Positions 1-9,263 are shown, numbered from the stretch's first letter. The stretch is DNA of 64,000 nt from UBA822 sp965249775 (GCA_965249775.1 OZ252253.1:1116001-1180000); one strand, 5' to 3'. Numbers and translations are program-made. The notes: generated by a model from the sequence alone, not told the origin.

Positions 1-581
1 TGGGTGGAGAACTCCCATGGATCCGCCAAGATGGAACGTTTGTGGAGGCGTTCGAGGACATGGCCTTCGGGACCCCCGTGGGAGCGATAAGTCCTCCCGT
101 TGAGACGGAGTACGGATACCATCTGATATTAGTCGAGCGGGTGAGGGGGGCGGAGCGTCGAGTACGTCACATTCTCTTTCTGCCGGAGATCACAGCAAGC
201 GACGTCGAAGCGAACGATGCCCGAGCACAATCCCTCGGCGACGGGCTTAGAGCCGGTGAGACGTTTGCGGATATGGGCCAGCAGCCCGATACGGTCGACC
301 TGCCGCTCGAGGCGATCGCGCAGACGTCCCAGGCGTTTGCCTCGGCGATACAGAACGCACAGGCCGGAGACGTGGTCGGGCCAGTCAGGATGGTCGACCC
401 CCGGGCCGAGAATACCTGGATCCTCTCTCGGGTGTTGGAGATGAAGCCTGGAGGTCCCGGTGAGTTCTCCGATTTTGAAGACATGATCCTAGAGCGCCTG
501 AGGAGCGAACGTCTCACGGAGAGCGTGATCGAGGAGTTGCGAAGCCGGACGTACATCGACATTCGCATCGGCGGAGGCTGA
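1..581 (+). CDS. SurA/PpiC-type peptidyl-prolyl isomerase, 5' partial
   Basis: The window opens inside this gene: the frame is open from base 3 and the start lies upstream. It encodes the C-terminal part of a periplasmic parvulin-type prolyl isomerase that helps fold outer-membrane proteins. The first 45 or so residues are the end of one rotamase domain (GGELPWIR, then PVETEYGYHLILV). A second, degenerate parvulin copy begins near residue 55 (RRVRHILF), passes through a GDVVGPV strand and ends in a helix closing with YIDIRI, as in SurA proteins. It stops 14 bases before pdxA on the same strand, the well-known surA-pdxA order. The family call is firm; whether the missing N-terminus carries a full SurA chaperone domain cannot be seen. 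Confidence 0.85.
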   Translation, partial: GGELPWIRQDGTFVEAFEDMAFGTPVGAISPPVETEYGYHLILVERVRGAERRVRHILFLPEITASDVEANDARAQSLGDGLRAGETFADMGQQPDTVDLPLEAIAQTSQAFASAIQNAQAGDVVGPVRMVDPRAENTWILSRVLEMKPGGPGEFSDFEDMILERLRSERLTESVIEELRSRTYIDIRIGGG

Positions 582-595
582 GCCAGCGGGCCCCC

Positions 596-1540
596 ATGTC
601 CACGCAATGCTTGGCGGTCACGCTCGGCGATCCTCGCGGAATCGGCCCTGAGGTGGTTACTGATGCAGTTCGTCACGTCAGAGAGCGGGGCGACGATATC
701 GACTTCATCTTGTTGGGCCCGGACGAGCTCGATCCAGGACTCGGCACGTACGAAGGTGTCGGTCGCTTCGACGGCTCCGAGCATTCGGCGGGGGTCCTTT
801 CCGCCCTTGCGGTGAAGAGAGCGGTCCGCCTGGCCCTGGCGGGTACTGCAGCGGGTATCGTCACCGGTCCGATCCACAAGCCAGCCCTCCGGTCCGCGGG
901 CTTCACGGAGCCTGGCCATACGGAAATGCTCCAGCGCCTCACTGATGTCTCCGATGTCGGAATGCTCATGGCCGCCGAGGAGACGCGTCTGGGAGCACCT
1001 CTCCGGGTGCTCCTCGCTACTACGCACGTGCCGCTGCGTGGTGTGCCCGACCTTTTGAGCGCGGACCTGCTCGTTTCTCAGGCGATGCTTTTGAACTCCT
1101 CGCTTGAGGCCGACTGGAATCTCGCCCGTCCACGCATCGCGCTCTGCGCGCTGAATCCGCACGCTTCGGACGGTGGATTGTTCGGGGACGAAGAAAGTCG
1201 TGTATACCTGCCTGCCATAGATGCCCTGCGTGGCGCGGGGGTCGCAGTGGAGGGCCCGATCCCAGCGGACACCGTGTTCAGCAGGACGCTGAACGGGGAG
1301 TTCGACGCGGTCGTCGCCCCGTATCACGACGTAGGGATGGCCCCCTTCAAAACCATCTCTTTTGGAGCAGGGGTCAACGTGACCCTGGGACTGCCGTTCG
1401 TTCGGACGTCCCCGGATCACGGGACGGCATTTGAGATCGTTGGTACGGGTAGGGCGGATGCATCGTCGATGCGAGCCGCGATCCGGATGGCGTCTCGGTT
1501 GGCTCAAAACCGTTGCACCACGCTGGCAGTCCATACATAG
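596..1540 (+). CDS. pdxA: 4-hydroxythreonine-4-phosphate dehydrogenase PdxA
   Basis: This cytosolic enzyme oxidises 4-phosphohydroxy-L-threonine in the DXP-dependent pathway to pyridoxal 5'-phosphate. The 314-residue product has the N-terminal GDPRGIGPE motif of the family. It also keeps the histidines that bind the divalent metal: one in ATTHVPL, one in PYHDVGM and one in TSPDHGTAF. Length is close to the usual 320-330. The ATG at 596 follows the upstream isomerase gene by 14 bases, so the two are probably cotranscribed. No other pyridoxine gene is in the window. Identification is secure. Confidence 0.95.
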   Translation: MSTQCLAVTLGDPRGIGPEVVTDAVRHVRERGDDIDFILLGPDELDPGLGTYEGVGRFDGSEHSAGVLSALAVKRAVRLALAGTAAGIVTGPIHKPALRSAGFTEPGHTEMLQRLTDVSDVGMLMAAEETRLGAPLRVLLATTHVPLRGVPDLLSADLLVSQAMLLNSSLEADWNLARPRIALCALNPHASDGGLFGDEESRVYLPAIDALRGAGVAVEGPIPADTVFSRTLNGEFDAVVAPYHDVGMAPFKTISFGAGVNVTLGLPFVRTSPDHGTAFEIVGTGRADASSMRAAIRMASRLAQNRCTTLAVHT

Positions 1541-1574
1541 TTTTCTTAGGCCCACCGTACGCCAGAAAGGCGGT

Positions 1575-1588
1575 GGTGAATATTCACC
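1575..1588. promoter_or_regulatory. 14-bp perfect palindrome upstream of ftsE
   Basis: GGTGAATATTCACC reads the same on both strands and lies in the 79-base gap between pdxA and ftsE, about 30 bases before the ftsE start. A perfect 14-bp dyad with an AT core inside GC-rich DNA is the shape of a dimeric repressor operator. No protein can be assigned to it and no promoter boxes are clear around it. Confidence 0.3.
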
Positions 1589-1619
1589 TACCACGTTTCG
1601 AGCGAGGTTACGAGCCCGC

Positions 1620-2390
1620 GTGATCAAGTTCATCAGTGTGACGAAGGAGTACTCGCGGCCCGAGCCGGCCCTCAACGACGTATCCTTCCACTTGGCGAAG
1701 GGACAGTTTGCGTTTCTCACCGGGCACTCCGGGTCGGGAAAGTCGACCGCTCTACGACTCGCCCACCTGGCCGAGAGGCCGACCGACGGAGAGGTACGTG
1801 CGAGTGGGTTTTCATCCAAGAGGACCTCTCGGCGAGACATATGGAAACTCCGCCGCAAGGTGGGGTTTGTGTTTCAAGATTTTCGCCTCCTCCCCGGCCG
1901 CACCGCTCTCGAAAATGTCTCCTTCGCCCTCGAAGTCATCGGTTCGCGGAAGAAGGAGATTCTGCCCCGAGCGCAACGGCTCCTCGGTCAGGTCGGCCTT
2001 GCACCGAAAGCGGGGGCGTCGGTAGGCGAGCTCTCGGGAGGTGAGCAACAGCGCGTCGCCATCGCACGCGCCCTCGCGAGCGAGCCACTCCTGCTTCTGG
2101 CGGATGAGCCCACCGGAAACCTCGATGACCGGGCCACTCGGGGCATCATGAAGCTGTTCTGGGAGATCAACGCACTCGGGATGGCCGTCTTGATGGCGAC
2201 GCACGATCTGGAGCTCATGCGCCGGCATCCGACCGCTCGGGTCCTCGAGCTCGACCAGGGGCGTTTGGTGTACGATTCTACCGAGAGCAAGCCAGCGGAG
2301 AGCGCCCCGGATGAGAGCCCTGGAGCCAGCCCCGCCGTGATCCCGACGCTGGTCGTTGAACCGGAGCCCGCCCAAGAAAGAGAGATCTGA
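1620..2390 (+). CDS. ftsE: Cell-division ABC transporter ATPase FtsE
   Basis: FtsE is the cytoplasmic ATPase of the FtsEX complex, which drives septal peptidoglycan hydrolysis through EnvC-type activators. All ABC motifs are present in order: Walker A GHSGSGKS, Q-loop FQD, signature LSGGEQQR, Walker B LLLADEPTGNLD and the switch histidine in ATHD. The frame is open further upstream, but homology begins at V-IKFISVTKEYS, so the GTG at 1620 is chosen, with a GAGG element about 15 bases before it. At 256 residues it carries an extra Pro/Glu-rich tail of roughly 35 residues beyond the usual FtsE end. ftsX starts one base after its stop. Confidence 0.93.
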   Translation: MIKFISVTKEYSRPEPALNDVSFHLAKGQFAFLTGHSGSGKSTALRLAHLAERPTDGEVRASGFSSKRTSRRDIWKLRRKVGFVFQDFRLLPGRTALENVSFALEVIGSRKKEILPRAQRLLGQVGLAPKAGASVGELSGGEQQRVAIARALASEPLLLLADEPTGNLDDRATRGIMKLFWEINALGMAVLMATHDLELMRRHPTARVLELDQGRLVYDSTESKPAESAPDESPGASPAVIPTLVVEPEPAQEREI

Positions 2391-2391
2391 C

Positions 2392-3249
2392 GTGTTCTAT
2401 ACCATTCGCGAGACCCTCATCGCGTTCAAGCGAGCTCCGCTGCTTACGGGACTCTCTGCAGCTATGGTGGGACTCGCCCTCTTCGTGGTCGGGCTCTTTG
2501 GGCTTGCCACGTACAACGTCCGACTCAACCTGCAAACGCTGGAGGAGCGGGTCGAGGTCGTCGCCTACCTTCGGGACGATGCGACCACGGAAGAGATCGC
2601 CAATATGGAGCGGTCGCTCACGACACTCCCCGAGATCCTCGCCGTGGACTTCGTGACCAAGAGCGAAGCGCTAGAAAGGGCCAATCGTGAACTGCCCGAG
2701 TTCAGTGAGATCCTCACGGACCTCGAGGTGAATCCACTTCCTGCGTCCCTCGAGATTCAGCTTCTTCCCGAAAGTCGGACCCCAGCAACGGCGGATCGAA
2801 TTGCACAGCAAGCTGCCATCTACCCCATCGTGGAAGAGGTGCAGTACGGCCAGGAATGGGTCGACAAGTTATTTACCCTGCGGCGGATGGGTGCTGTAGC
2901 GACCACGGTGTTGGGTACGGCCTTCGCGGTCGTTGCGGCGCTGATCATCGGAACCGCCGTGCGAATTGCGATCTTCGCGCGGCAAGAGGAGATCAAGATC
3001 ATGCAGTTGGTGGGCGCCCGCGACGCCTTCATACACCGTCCTTTTCTGCTCGAGGGTGCGATTACCGGGGCGCTCGGGGGCATTCTTGCCATCGCGCTCA
3101 CCTATACCACGTTCTGGTCGGTATTTGAGTACCTCTTCACCATTTCCTGGATTCCATGGCAATGGGCCGGAATCGGGGTCTCGGCCGGAGTCGCGTTCGG
3201 AGTGCTCGCCAGCGGATACGCGGTCCGAAGGCACCTCCGCGAGGTGTAA
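2392..3249 (+). CDS. ftsX: Cell-division protein FtsX (permease subunit)
   Basis: This 285-residue inner-membrane protein is the partner of FtsE. It has a first membrane segment near residues 20-45 (LSAAMVGLALFVVGLFGLA), a periplasmic domain of about 120 residues that would contact the EnvC-like activator, and three membrane segments in the C-terminal half, the FtsX fold. The GTG at 2392 lies one base after the ftsE stop and gives an N-terminus (MFYTIRETLIAFKRAP) that matches the family; an in-frame start 36 bases upstream would only add residues overlapping ftsE. ftsE, ftsX and the next gene form one coupled operon. Confidence 0.92.
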   Translation: MFYTIRETLIAFKRAPLLTGLSAAMVGLALFVVGLFGLATYNVRLNLQTLEERVEVVAYLRDDATTEEIANMERSLTTLPEILAVDFVTKSEALERANRELPEFSEILTDLEVNPLPASLEIQLLPESRTPATADRIAQQAAIYPIVEEVQYGQEWVDKLFTLRRMGAVATTVLGTAFAVVAALIIGTAVRIAIFARQEEIKIMQLVGARDAFIHRPFLLEGAITGALGGILAIALTYTTFWSVFEYLFTISWIPWQWAGIGVSAGVAFGVLASGYAVRRHLREV

Positions 3250-3251
3250 CG

Positions 3252-4469
3252 ATGATGCGGATCTTCTACACACCGGTCGGGCTGGCAGTGGCCCTCGCGG
3301 TCCTGACGCTCGGGCCGGCGACGTTGGCCGGGCAGGTGGCCGAGATTCGCAGAGAGATCACCGACAGCCAGCGCCGGCTCGAGGAGCTGCGCGAGGAGCG
3401 ACGCCGTCTGCAGCAGGACTTGACCTCCCTCGATGGCCAAGTGCGAAATGTGTCGGCAGAGCTCGCCAACGTAGAACGGCAGGTCAGTGCGTCTCGGTCC
3501 GCAGTGGCCGAGGTCGACTTTCAGGTGGAGGCGCTGGGGAGTGAGCTAGAAACCACGTCCCGTGATCTGTTGTACACGCGCGAGCGACTCTTGACCGGAA
3601 CCGCTACTCTGAACCGCCGCCTCCGGGATATCTACAAGCGAGGGCCTCTCCACTCCGTACAGGTGATGCTAGGGGCTGGCTCCTTTTCGGGACTCCTCAC
3701 ACGCTACAAGTACCTGCGCCTCATCGCTTCGTATGATCGCACGCTGGTACGACGCGTGGGAGAACTCGAAACGGATCTAGTCCAAGAGAACGACGATCTC
3801 CAGAGCACCATGGTCAGCCTGGGGCAGTTGCGGCAAGCCAGACTCACCGAGGTGGCCGCGCTACGCTCCGTGGAAGAGAGGCATCGCCGGGCGCTCGAGG
3901 TCTATCGTGCCCAAGAGGAGACGGCCGCCGGCCGACTAGAGCAACTCGCCCTCGACGAGACGCGTGTCAGCGTCCTCCTCACGAACCTCGAAGCGAGACG
4001 CCTGGAAATCGAACGAGCTACCGCGAGAGGGGCCGCGCCGAGCACGTTCTTGCCTGGGAACGCCGGAACGTTGGATTGGCCGGTGAGCGGCGAGTTGATC
4101 TATCGGTTTGGGAGGGAGGAGAAACCGAACGGCACCGTGTTGCTGTGGCAGGGAATTGGGATCCGGGCGGCCACCGGAACCCCTGTGCAGGCCGTCGAGG
4201 CAGGTACGGTCCAACTGGCGGGTCCCCTGGAAGGGTACGGTCTGTCTGTGATCTTGAGCCATGGAGGCGGTGTCTACACGCTGTACTTCTACCTCGAAGA
4301 GATCGCCGTGACGCAAGGCCGAGACGTGGCGGTCGGTCAAGTCTTGGGCACGGTGGGAGGAGCCGACACCCCGGAGGGGCCCCACTTAGAGTTCCAGGTC
4401 CGGACCACTGCCAGCGGATCCCCCCGAGCGGAGGACCCGCTCACATGGCTTCGGGCGCAGGGAGGGTGA
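3252..4469 (+). CDS. envC: EnvC-like murein hydrolase activator (degenerate LytM domain)
   Basis: EnvC-type proteins sit in the periplasm, bind FtsX and switch on septal amidases. The product (405 residues) has a signal peptide (about 1-27), a long coiled coil rich in Glu, Arg and Leu (about 28-260) and a C-terminal LytM/M23-like domain (about 275-400). The zinc ligands of active M23 peptidases are all replaced: the H-x-G-x-D position reads WQGIGI, the YAHL position reads YFYL and HLHFE reads HLEFQ. The domain should therefore be catalytically dead, as in known EnvC proteins. It directly follows ftsX with a 2-base gap, which supports the role. The ATG at 3252 is the first start after the ftsX stop. 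Confidence 0.88.
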   Translation: MMRIFYTPVGLAVALAVLTLGPATLAGQVAEIRREITDSQRRLEELREERRRLQQDLTSLDGQVRNVSAELANVERQVSASRSAVAEVDFQVEALGSELETTSRDLLYTRERLLTGTATLNRRLRDIYKRGPLHSVQVMLGAGSFSGLLTRYKYLRLIASYDRTLVRRVGELETDLVQENDDLQSTMVSLGQLRQARLTEVAALRSVEERHRRALEVYRAQEETAAGRLEQLALDETRVSVLLTNLEARRLEIERATARGAAPSTFLPGNAGTLDWPVSGELIYRFGREEKPNGTVLLWQGIGIRAATGTPVQAVEAGTVQLAGPLEGYGLSVILSHGGGVYTLYFYLEEIAVTQGRDVAVGQVLGTVGGADTPEGPHLEFQVRTTASGSPRAEDPLTWLRAQGG

Positions 4470-5614
4470 GCCTGCACCCCGTTTTCGGCCATACGGATCT
4501 TCAAGCGTCCCTGTCACGGGCCTTAGCAGCGGAGTCTCTTCCATCGAGCCTGCTCATCCACGGTCCGCGGGGCGTAGGAAAGCAACGACTCGCTCTCTGG
4601 ATCGGCCAGCTCGTGCTTTGCTCCGAATCCGGGCCTGCAGGCCCTTGCGGCGAGTGCAAGGTGTGCCGGATGGCCCTCAATCTCGAGCATCCCGACCTCC
4701 ACTGGTATTTCCCGCTCGCGAGGCCGAAGGGGGTCCGGCCCGGCAAGCTTGCGGAGGCCCTGGAGAAAGCCCGGTTCGATACCCTGACGGAGCGCAGGGA
4801 ACGTCCGCTACGACCCGCTTCTGCGGCGACCGAGCCCGTCGGGCTCTACCTGGCCATGGCCCAGACTCTGCGGTCCCACGCACACCGCCGCCCAGCTGTG
4901 GGGCCTCGGCAGGTGTTTGTGATCGGGGACGCCGAGACGCTCGTTCCCCAAGAGTCGAGTCAGGAGGCGGCCAACGCGCTCCTGAAGCTCCTGGAGGAGC
5001 CCCCCGCGAGTACACTTCTCATCCTGACCTCGAGTGAACCGGGCCGGCTCCTCCCCACCATTCGCTCGCGAACGATGCCGCTCCACCTGCCCCCTCTGGC
5101 GCCGGACAGCGTCGAACAGTTCCTCGTCGAGGTCGGCGAGGTCTCTCAGAATGACGCGCACAGGGCTGCCGCCCTAGGCCGAGGTTCCATCGGCAGGGCT
5201 CTCGGGTTCCTGCCGAACGAAGGAAACCCGGGTCCGCTGGAGGCCCTTCGAACGCAGGCCTTCGAACTTCTCGCCGCGGCCTCGGATACGGATGCAGGAG
5301 CCGTGTATCGTAAGTCCCTGGAGCTGGGCGCCACCCGCAGCCGCGGCCTGATGCCCCTCTTCGAGATCCTGGAGGACGCGCTACGAGACCTCTCCGTGAC
5401 TGGCGCAAGGACGTCCGAAGGCCTCATCAATAGTGATCGAGAGGATCTCCTGGAACGGATTCGAGAGGGCCGGGATATCCATCCGGTGAAGGTCACGAGG
5501 GCCTTTCGGCATTTGGAAGACGCCAAGGAGCTTGTGGCCGGCAACGTGAACCCCCAGCTCATCGTGGCCGGACTCCTGACCGGCATCCGGGAGGAACTCA
5601 TTGGCAGCCCTTGA
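4445..5614 (+). CDS. holB: DNA polymerase III delta' subunit (clamp-loader ATPase family)
   Basis: The product (389 residues) resembles the delta' subunit of the clamp loader that places the sliding clamp on DNA. It has a P-loop (GPRGVGKQ), a four-cysteine zinc module (residues about 56-72, CSES...CGECKVC) and the NALLKLLEEPP segment typical of DnaX/HolB proteins. The SRC motif of gamma/tau reads SRT here, as is common in delta'. The ATG at 4445 has a GAGGAC element 9 bases upstream and overlaps the envC end by 25 bases; a GTG at 4466 that overlaps the envC stop (GTGA) is the alternative. The C-terminal half is less conserved. Confidence 0.82.
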   Translation: MASGAGRVSLHPVFGHTDLQASLSRALAAESLPSSLLIHGPRGVGKQRLALWIGQLVLCSESGPAGPCGECKVCRMALNLEHPDLHWYFPLARPKGVRPGKLAEALEKARFDTLTERRERPLRPASAATEPVGLYLAMAQTLRSHAHRRPAVGPRQVFVIGDAETLVPQESSQEAANALLKLLEEPPASTLLILTSSEPGRLLPTIRSRTMPLHLPPLAPDSVEQFLVEVGEVSQNDAHRAAALGRGSIGRALGFLPNEGNPGPLEALRTQAFELLAAASDTDAGAVYRKSLELGATRSRGLMPLFEILEDALRDLSVTGARTSEGLINSDREDLLERIREGRDIHPVKVTRAFRHLEDAKELVAGNVNPQLIVAGLLTGIREELIGSP

Positions 5615-6107
5615 AGACCACGACTCGGGTGGACCAGGCCTGACACACATCGACACCGAGGGAAACCCACGCATGGTGGATGTGTCGGACAAGGCCGCTT
5701 CGGCACGCACCGCAGTGGCCGAGGGCCGTATCCGTATGTCCTCGGACACGCTCGATGCCATCCGGGGGGGGCAGGTGCACAAGGGAGATGTCCTTCAGGT
5801 AGCTCGTCTGGCCGGAATCATGGCAGCGAAGCGCACTGCCGACCTGATTCCACTGTGCCACATGCTTCCCGGTGCCTCCATTGCAGTGGACCTGGACTTC
5901 GATGAGACCCTTCCCGGGATCGTCCTACGGGCGGAAGCTCGTATCACCGGTCAGACAGGAGTGGAGATGGAGGCTCTCACGGCCGTGTCAGTAGGGCTCC
6001 TCACGGTATACGACATGGCAAAATCACTCGATCGTGGAATGGTGATCGAGGGCATCCGTCTACTTCATAAAGATGGCGGAAAGTCTGGCACTTGGTCCGC
6101 GGACTGA
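5601..6107 (+). CDS. moaC: Cyclic pyranopterin monophosphate synthase MoaC
   Basis: MoaC converts 3',8-cyclo-GTP into cyclic pyranopterin monophosphate, the second step of molybdenum cofactor synthesis. The 168-residue product shows GLTHID...MVDVSDK at the N-terminus, IPLCHMLPG in the middle and DMAKSLDRGM near the C-terminus, with the conserved His, Asp and Lys of the active site. The start is a TTG at 5601 overlapping the holB end by 14 bases, preceded by GGGAGG. The later ATG at 5673 would remove the conserved LTHID segment. moeA lies 15 kb away, so Moco genes are dispersed. Confidence 0.93.
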   Translation: MAALEDHDSGGPGLTHIDTEGNPRMVDVSDKAASARTAVAEGRIRMSSDTLDAIRGGQVHKGDVLQVARLAGIMAAKRTADLIPLCHMLPGASIAVDLDFDETLPGIVLRAEARITGQTGVEMEALTAVSVGLLTVYDMAKSLDRGMVIEGIRLLHKDGGKSGTWSAD

Positions 6108-6149
6108 GCCACCCCTGCGGCCCCTGATCCTTTCTTCTGGAGAATTTCT

Positions 6150-7739
6150 TTGAGACTCGAGCTACTCATTCTGTCGACCGTCACCATCAGCGCCTGCTCA
6201 GGTGGTTACGGAACGCCGCCGGCCACCACAGTCCCCCCAGCCACGACCGCGGCCGCTCCCGCTACAAGTGGCGGTGATTACGAGAGCGCGACGCTCCGAG
6301 CCGCTGCCACGATACTCCCGGGCGATATCCGAAGACACATCACCTTTTTGGCGAGCGACGAGCTGGCAGGAAGGGACACGCCCAGTCCGGGACTCGAAGT
6401 CGCGGCCTCGTACTTGGTGGACTTCCTGGAAGAGGCCGGGATCGAGCCCGCGGGAGACGACGGGACGTTCATTCAGCGCTTCCCCTATACGCAAACAGCC
6501 ATGGTCGCCGCGGCCCGGCAAGTGAATTACCGGTCGGCTGGATCGACGCAAGAGCTGGATTACGGACGTGACTACTACGTGATCCCGGGACAGACATCGG
6601 CGACAAACGCCGAAGTCGTCTTCGGCGGACCGGCCGAGCAACCTCTCCGATTGGCCCAGAGTGCCGTCGGAGGGGTGGTGCTCTTCACGGTCGAGGGTGA
6701 CCCGTTGGGCGGAACGGGTGAAGTCTTGCTCAGCGCCTTCCAGGCGGCCATCCTGGGGCAAGCCTCCGCGCTGGTCTTCCTCCTTGATGAAAATCAGGTG
6801 CGCGACAGCATTCTGGACATGGCGAGCGGGCTTCAGGGAGCGGGACTGGTTACTCCCCTCCCCATGGTCGGCCTATCGTCCGAGCGCGGCACCGAGCTCT
6901 TGGCGGACGCCGGCCTCGACCTGGCGGCGCTCAGGACGTCGCCACCAGTGAACGCCATACCCCTCGACGGCGTCACGATGAACATTGCGACTCCCTTCGA
7001 GGTTTCCGAGCATACGCCGCCCAACGTGATCGGTATGATACGGGGGAGTGATCCGGAGTTGCGGAACGAGTACATCGTCTATTCGGCGCACTTCGACCAC
7101 GTCGGTGTCGGGATCCCCGACGAGTCCGGTGATTCGATCTACAACGGAGCGGACGACGACGCTTCGGGTACCGCGGTTCTCCTGGAAGCCGCGGCCGCAT
7201 TCGCCGCGCTGGACGTGCCGCCGTCGCGATCCGTCATCTTCCTGGCGGTCAGCGGTGAAGAGAAGGGGCTCTTGGGCTCGCAACACTTCTCGGAAAACCC
7301 GACCGTCCCGATCGAAGCGATCATCATGAACATCAATCTGGACATGGTGGGACGGAACCACCCCGACACGGTAATCGGCATCGGCCGGCAGTACACCAAC
7401 CTCGGCCCACTCACCGATCGCATCCTCCGAGAACATCCGGATCTCGGATTCACGCTGATCGCAGACCCGAAGCCGGAGGAGCAGGGATTCTTTCGGAGTG
7501 ACCATTTCAACTTCGTCAACAAAGACATACCAGCGATTTTCTTCTCGGCGGGCTTTGATCACGAGGACTATCACAAGCCGTCCGATGAGGTCGACCTCAT
7601 CGATATGGACAAGGCGACGCGAGTGGGCCGTATGGTCTTCCACCTGGGGGCGTTGGTCGCGGGGGGCACCGAGGACGCCGAATGGACTGAGAGCGGCCTG
7701 GCAGAGGTCCGGCAGATCATTGCCAAACTCGGAATATGA
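6150..7739 (+). CDS. M28-family zinc peptidase lipoprotein with PA domain
   Basis: This 529-residue protein is a probable secreted, lipid-anchored aminopeptidase. The first 16 residues end in a lipobox-like TISAC. Residues about 110-270 form a protease-associated (PA) insert and residues about 290-510 the M28 catalytic domain. The two-zinc site is complete: SAHFDH, NGADDDASG, GEEKGLLGS, NLDMVGR and the last His in DHEDYHKPSDE. The start is a TTG at 6150 with GGAG about 9 bases upstream; it gives a proper signal peptide. It faces guaB, which ends 66 bases further on. The natural substrate is unknown. Confidence 0.88.
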   Translation: MRLELLILSTVTISACSGGYGTPPATTVPPATTAAAPATSGGDYESATLRAAATILPGDIRRHITFLASDELAGRDTPSPGLEVAASYLVDFLEEAGIEPAGDDGTFIQRFPYTQTAMVAAARQVNYRSAGSTQELDYGRDYYVIPGQTSATNAEVVFGGPAEQPLRLAQSAVGGVVLFTVEGDPLGGTGEVLLSAFQAAILGQASALVFLLDENQVRDSILDMASGLQGAGLVTPLPMVGLSSERGTELLADAGLDLAALRTSPPVNAIPLDGVTMNIATPFEVSEHTPPNVIGMIRGSDPELRNEYIVYSAHFDHVGVGIPDESGDSIYNGADDDASGTAVLLEAAAAFAALDVPPSRSVIFLAVSGEEKGLLGSQHFSENPTVPIEAIIMNINLDMVGRNHPDTVIGIGRQYTNLGPLTDRILREHPDLGFTLIADPKPEEQGFFRSDHFNFVNKDIPAIFFSAGFDHEDYHKPSDEVDLIDMDKATRVGRMVFHLGALVAGGTEDAEWTESGLAEVRQIIAKLGI

Positions 7740-7805
7740 CGGGAGACCGCCGCGGAAGTGGCCCTCTGGAACGGACCCTCGGGCAGCGACCTTAGGCAGT
7801 GACCT

Positions 7806-9263
7806 TCACATGTGGTAGTTGGGCGCTTCGCGAGTGATCGTGACGTCGTGCGGGTGCGATTCGCGGAGACCGCCCGCTGTGATCCGCACGAACGTCGCCT
7901 TCTCCCGCAACTCCTCCAGGTCAGCCGCCCCGCAGTACCCCATGCCACTCTGAAGGCCACCAACGAGCTGGAAGACCGTATCGGCCATGGGCCCTTTGTA
8001 GGGAACCCGGGCTTCGATTCCTTCCGGCACCAACTTCCGCAATTCGGCCTCCGGATCCTGGAAATAGCGGTCCGCCGACCCCTCTTGCATGGCCGATAGG
8101 GAGCCCATCCCGCGCACCGTCTTGAAGCGTCGCCCTTCCATGAGGAAGCTTTCCCCGGGCGATTCCTCCGTTCCGGCGAACATCGATCCGATCATCACAC
8201 CTTTTGCGCCGGCGGCAAGCGCCTTCACCAAATCCCCCGAGTAACGGATTCCCCCGTCCGCGATGACTGGGATCCGACCCTGAACACCCTCCACGGCGTC
8301 CATAATGGCCGTCAACTGGGGGAGTCCGACGCCTGTCACGACCCGAGTCGTGCAGATCGAACCGGGGCCCACACCGACCTTGATCGCATCCGCTCCTCGC
8401 TCCATGAGGGCCAGGGCTCCCTCTTTCGTGCCGATGTTCCCCGCAACGATTTGTGCCTCGGGGAACGCCTTCCGAGTGCGAGCCACTGCCTCGAGCACGC
8501 CCTCGGAGTGGCCATGGGCCGTATCCACCACGAGCACATCCACGCCGGCATCGACGATCGCCTCGGCCCGGTCGAGCGCGTCCTTCGAGGCCCCGATCGC
8601 CCCCCCCACCCGCAACCTCCCATGCTCATCTTTACACGCTCTGGGAAAGAGCCGGCGTTTGAAGATGTCCTTGACGGTAATCAAGCCCTGTAGCGTCCCG
8701 CCTTTGTCGACGACCGGCAGTTTTTCGATCCGGTGTTCATGAAGGATCTTCTCCGCGGCCTCGAGCGTCGTCCCCTCGGGAGCCGTAACCAGGTTATCGG
8801 AGGTCATCACCTCACGGATCGTACGATCCAAATGACCCTCGAATTGCAAGTCCCGGTTAGTGACGATCCCTACCAGGCGGCCGTCACTCTCAACGATCGG
8901 GACGCCGGAGATGGAAAACCTGGCCATGAGCTCGTGGGCGTCCCGAAGAGTCTTCTCCGGCGACAACGTGATGGGATCCAGAATCATGCCACTTTCGGAG
9001 CGTTTGACCCGGTCCACCTCCGCTGCCTGCGTCTTGATTGAGAGGTTCTTGTGGATAACGCCCAGCCCGCCCTGCCGCGCGATCGCGATGGCCATTCCCG
9101 ACTCGGTGACTGTATCCATCGCGGCCGTGAGGAGTGGGATCTGCAAATCGATCTCGGCCGTTAGGGACGAACACACCACCGTATCCTTCGGATGCACCGT
9201 CGAATGCCCCGGCACGAGCAACACATCGTCGAACGTGAGAGATTCCTTTAGAGTCACCGCCAT
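7806..9263 (-). CDS. guaB: Inosine-5'-monophosphate dehydrogenase GuaB
   Basis: GuaB oxidises IMP to XMP with NAD+, the committed step of guanine nucleotide synthesis. The 485-residue product is full length. It begins LTFDDVLLVPG, carries the paired CBS domains (residues about 95-215) inserted in the TIM barrel, and has the active-site loop GPGSICTTR with the catalytic Cys. The ATG at 9263 starts at the conserved N-terminus; the frame is open 13 codons further but without homology. A strong promoter lies about 100 bases upstream. The gene is monocistronic and convergent with the M28 peptidase gene. Confidence 0.96.
   Translation of the reverse strand: MAVTLKESLTFDDVLLVPGHSTVHPKDTVVCSSLTAEIDLQIPLLTAAMDTVTESGMAIAIARQGGLGVIHKNLSIKTQAAEVDRVKRSESGMILDPITLSPEKTLRDAHELMARFSISGVPIVESDGRLVGIVTNRDLQFEGHLDRTIREVMTSDNLVTAPEGTTLEAAEKILHEHRIEKLPVVDKGGTLQGLITVKDIFKRRLFPRACKDEHGRLRVGGAIGASKDALDRAEAIVDAGVDVLVVDTAHGHSEGVLEAVARTRKAFPEAQIVAGNIGTKEGALALMERGADAIKVGVGPGSICTTRVVTGVGLPQLTAIMDAVEGVQGRIPVIADGGIRYSGDLVKALAAGAKGVMIGSMFAGTEESPGESFLMEGRRFKTVRGMGSLSAMQEGSADRYFQDPEAELRKLVPEGIEARVPYKGPMADTVFQLVGGLQSGMGYCGAADLEELREKATFVRITAGGLRESHPHDVTITREAPNYHM

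Noticed and set aside
167..1858. 563-codon open frame on the - strand across pdxA
   Set aside because: It is antisense to pdxA and ftsE, both with clear motifs; its translation has no domain pattern. Long antisense frames are expected in GC-rich DNA.
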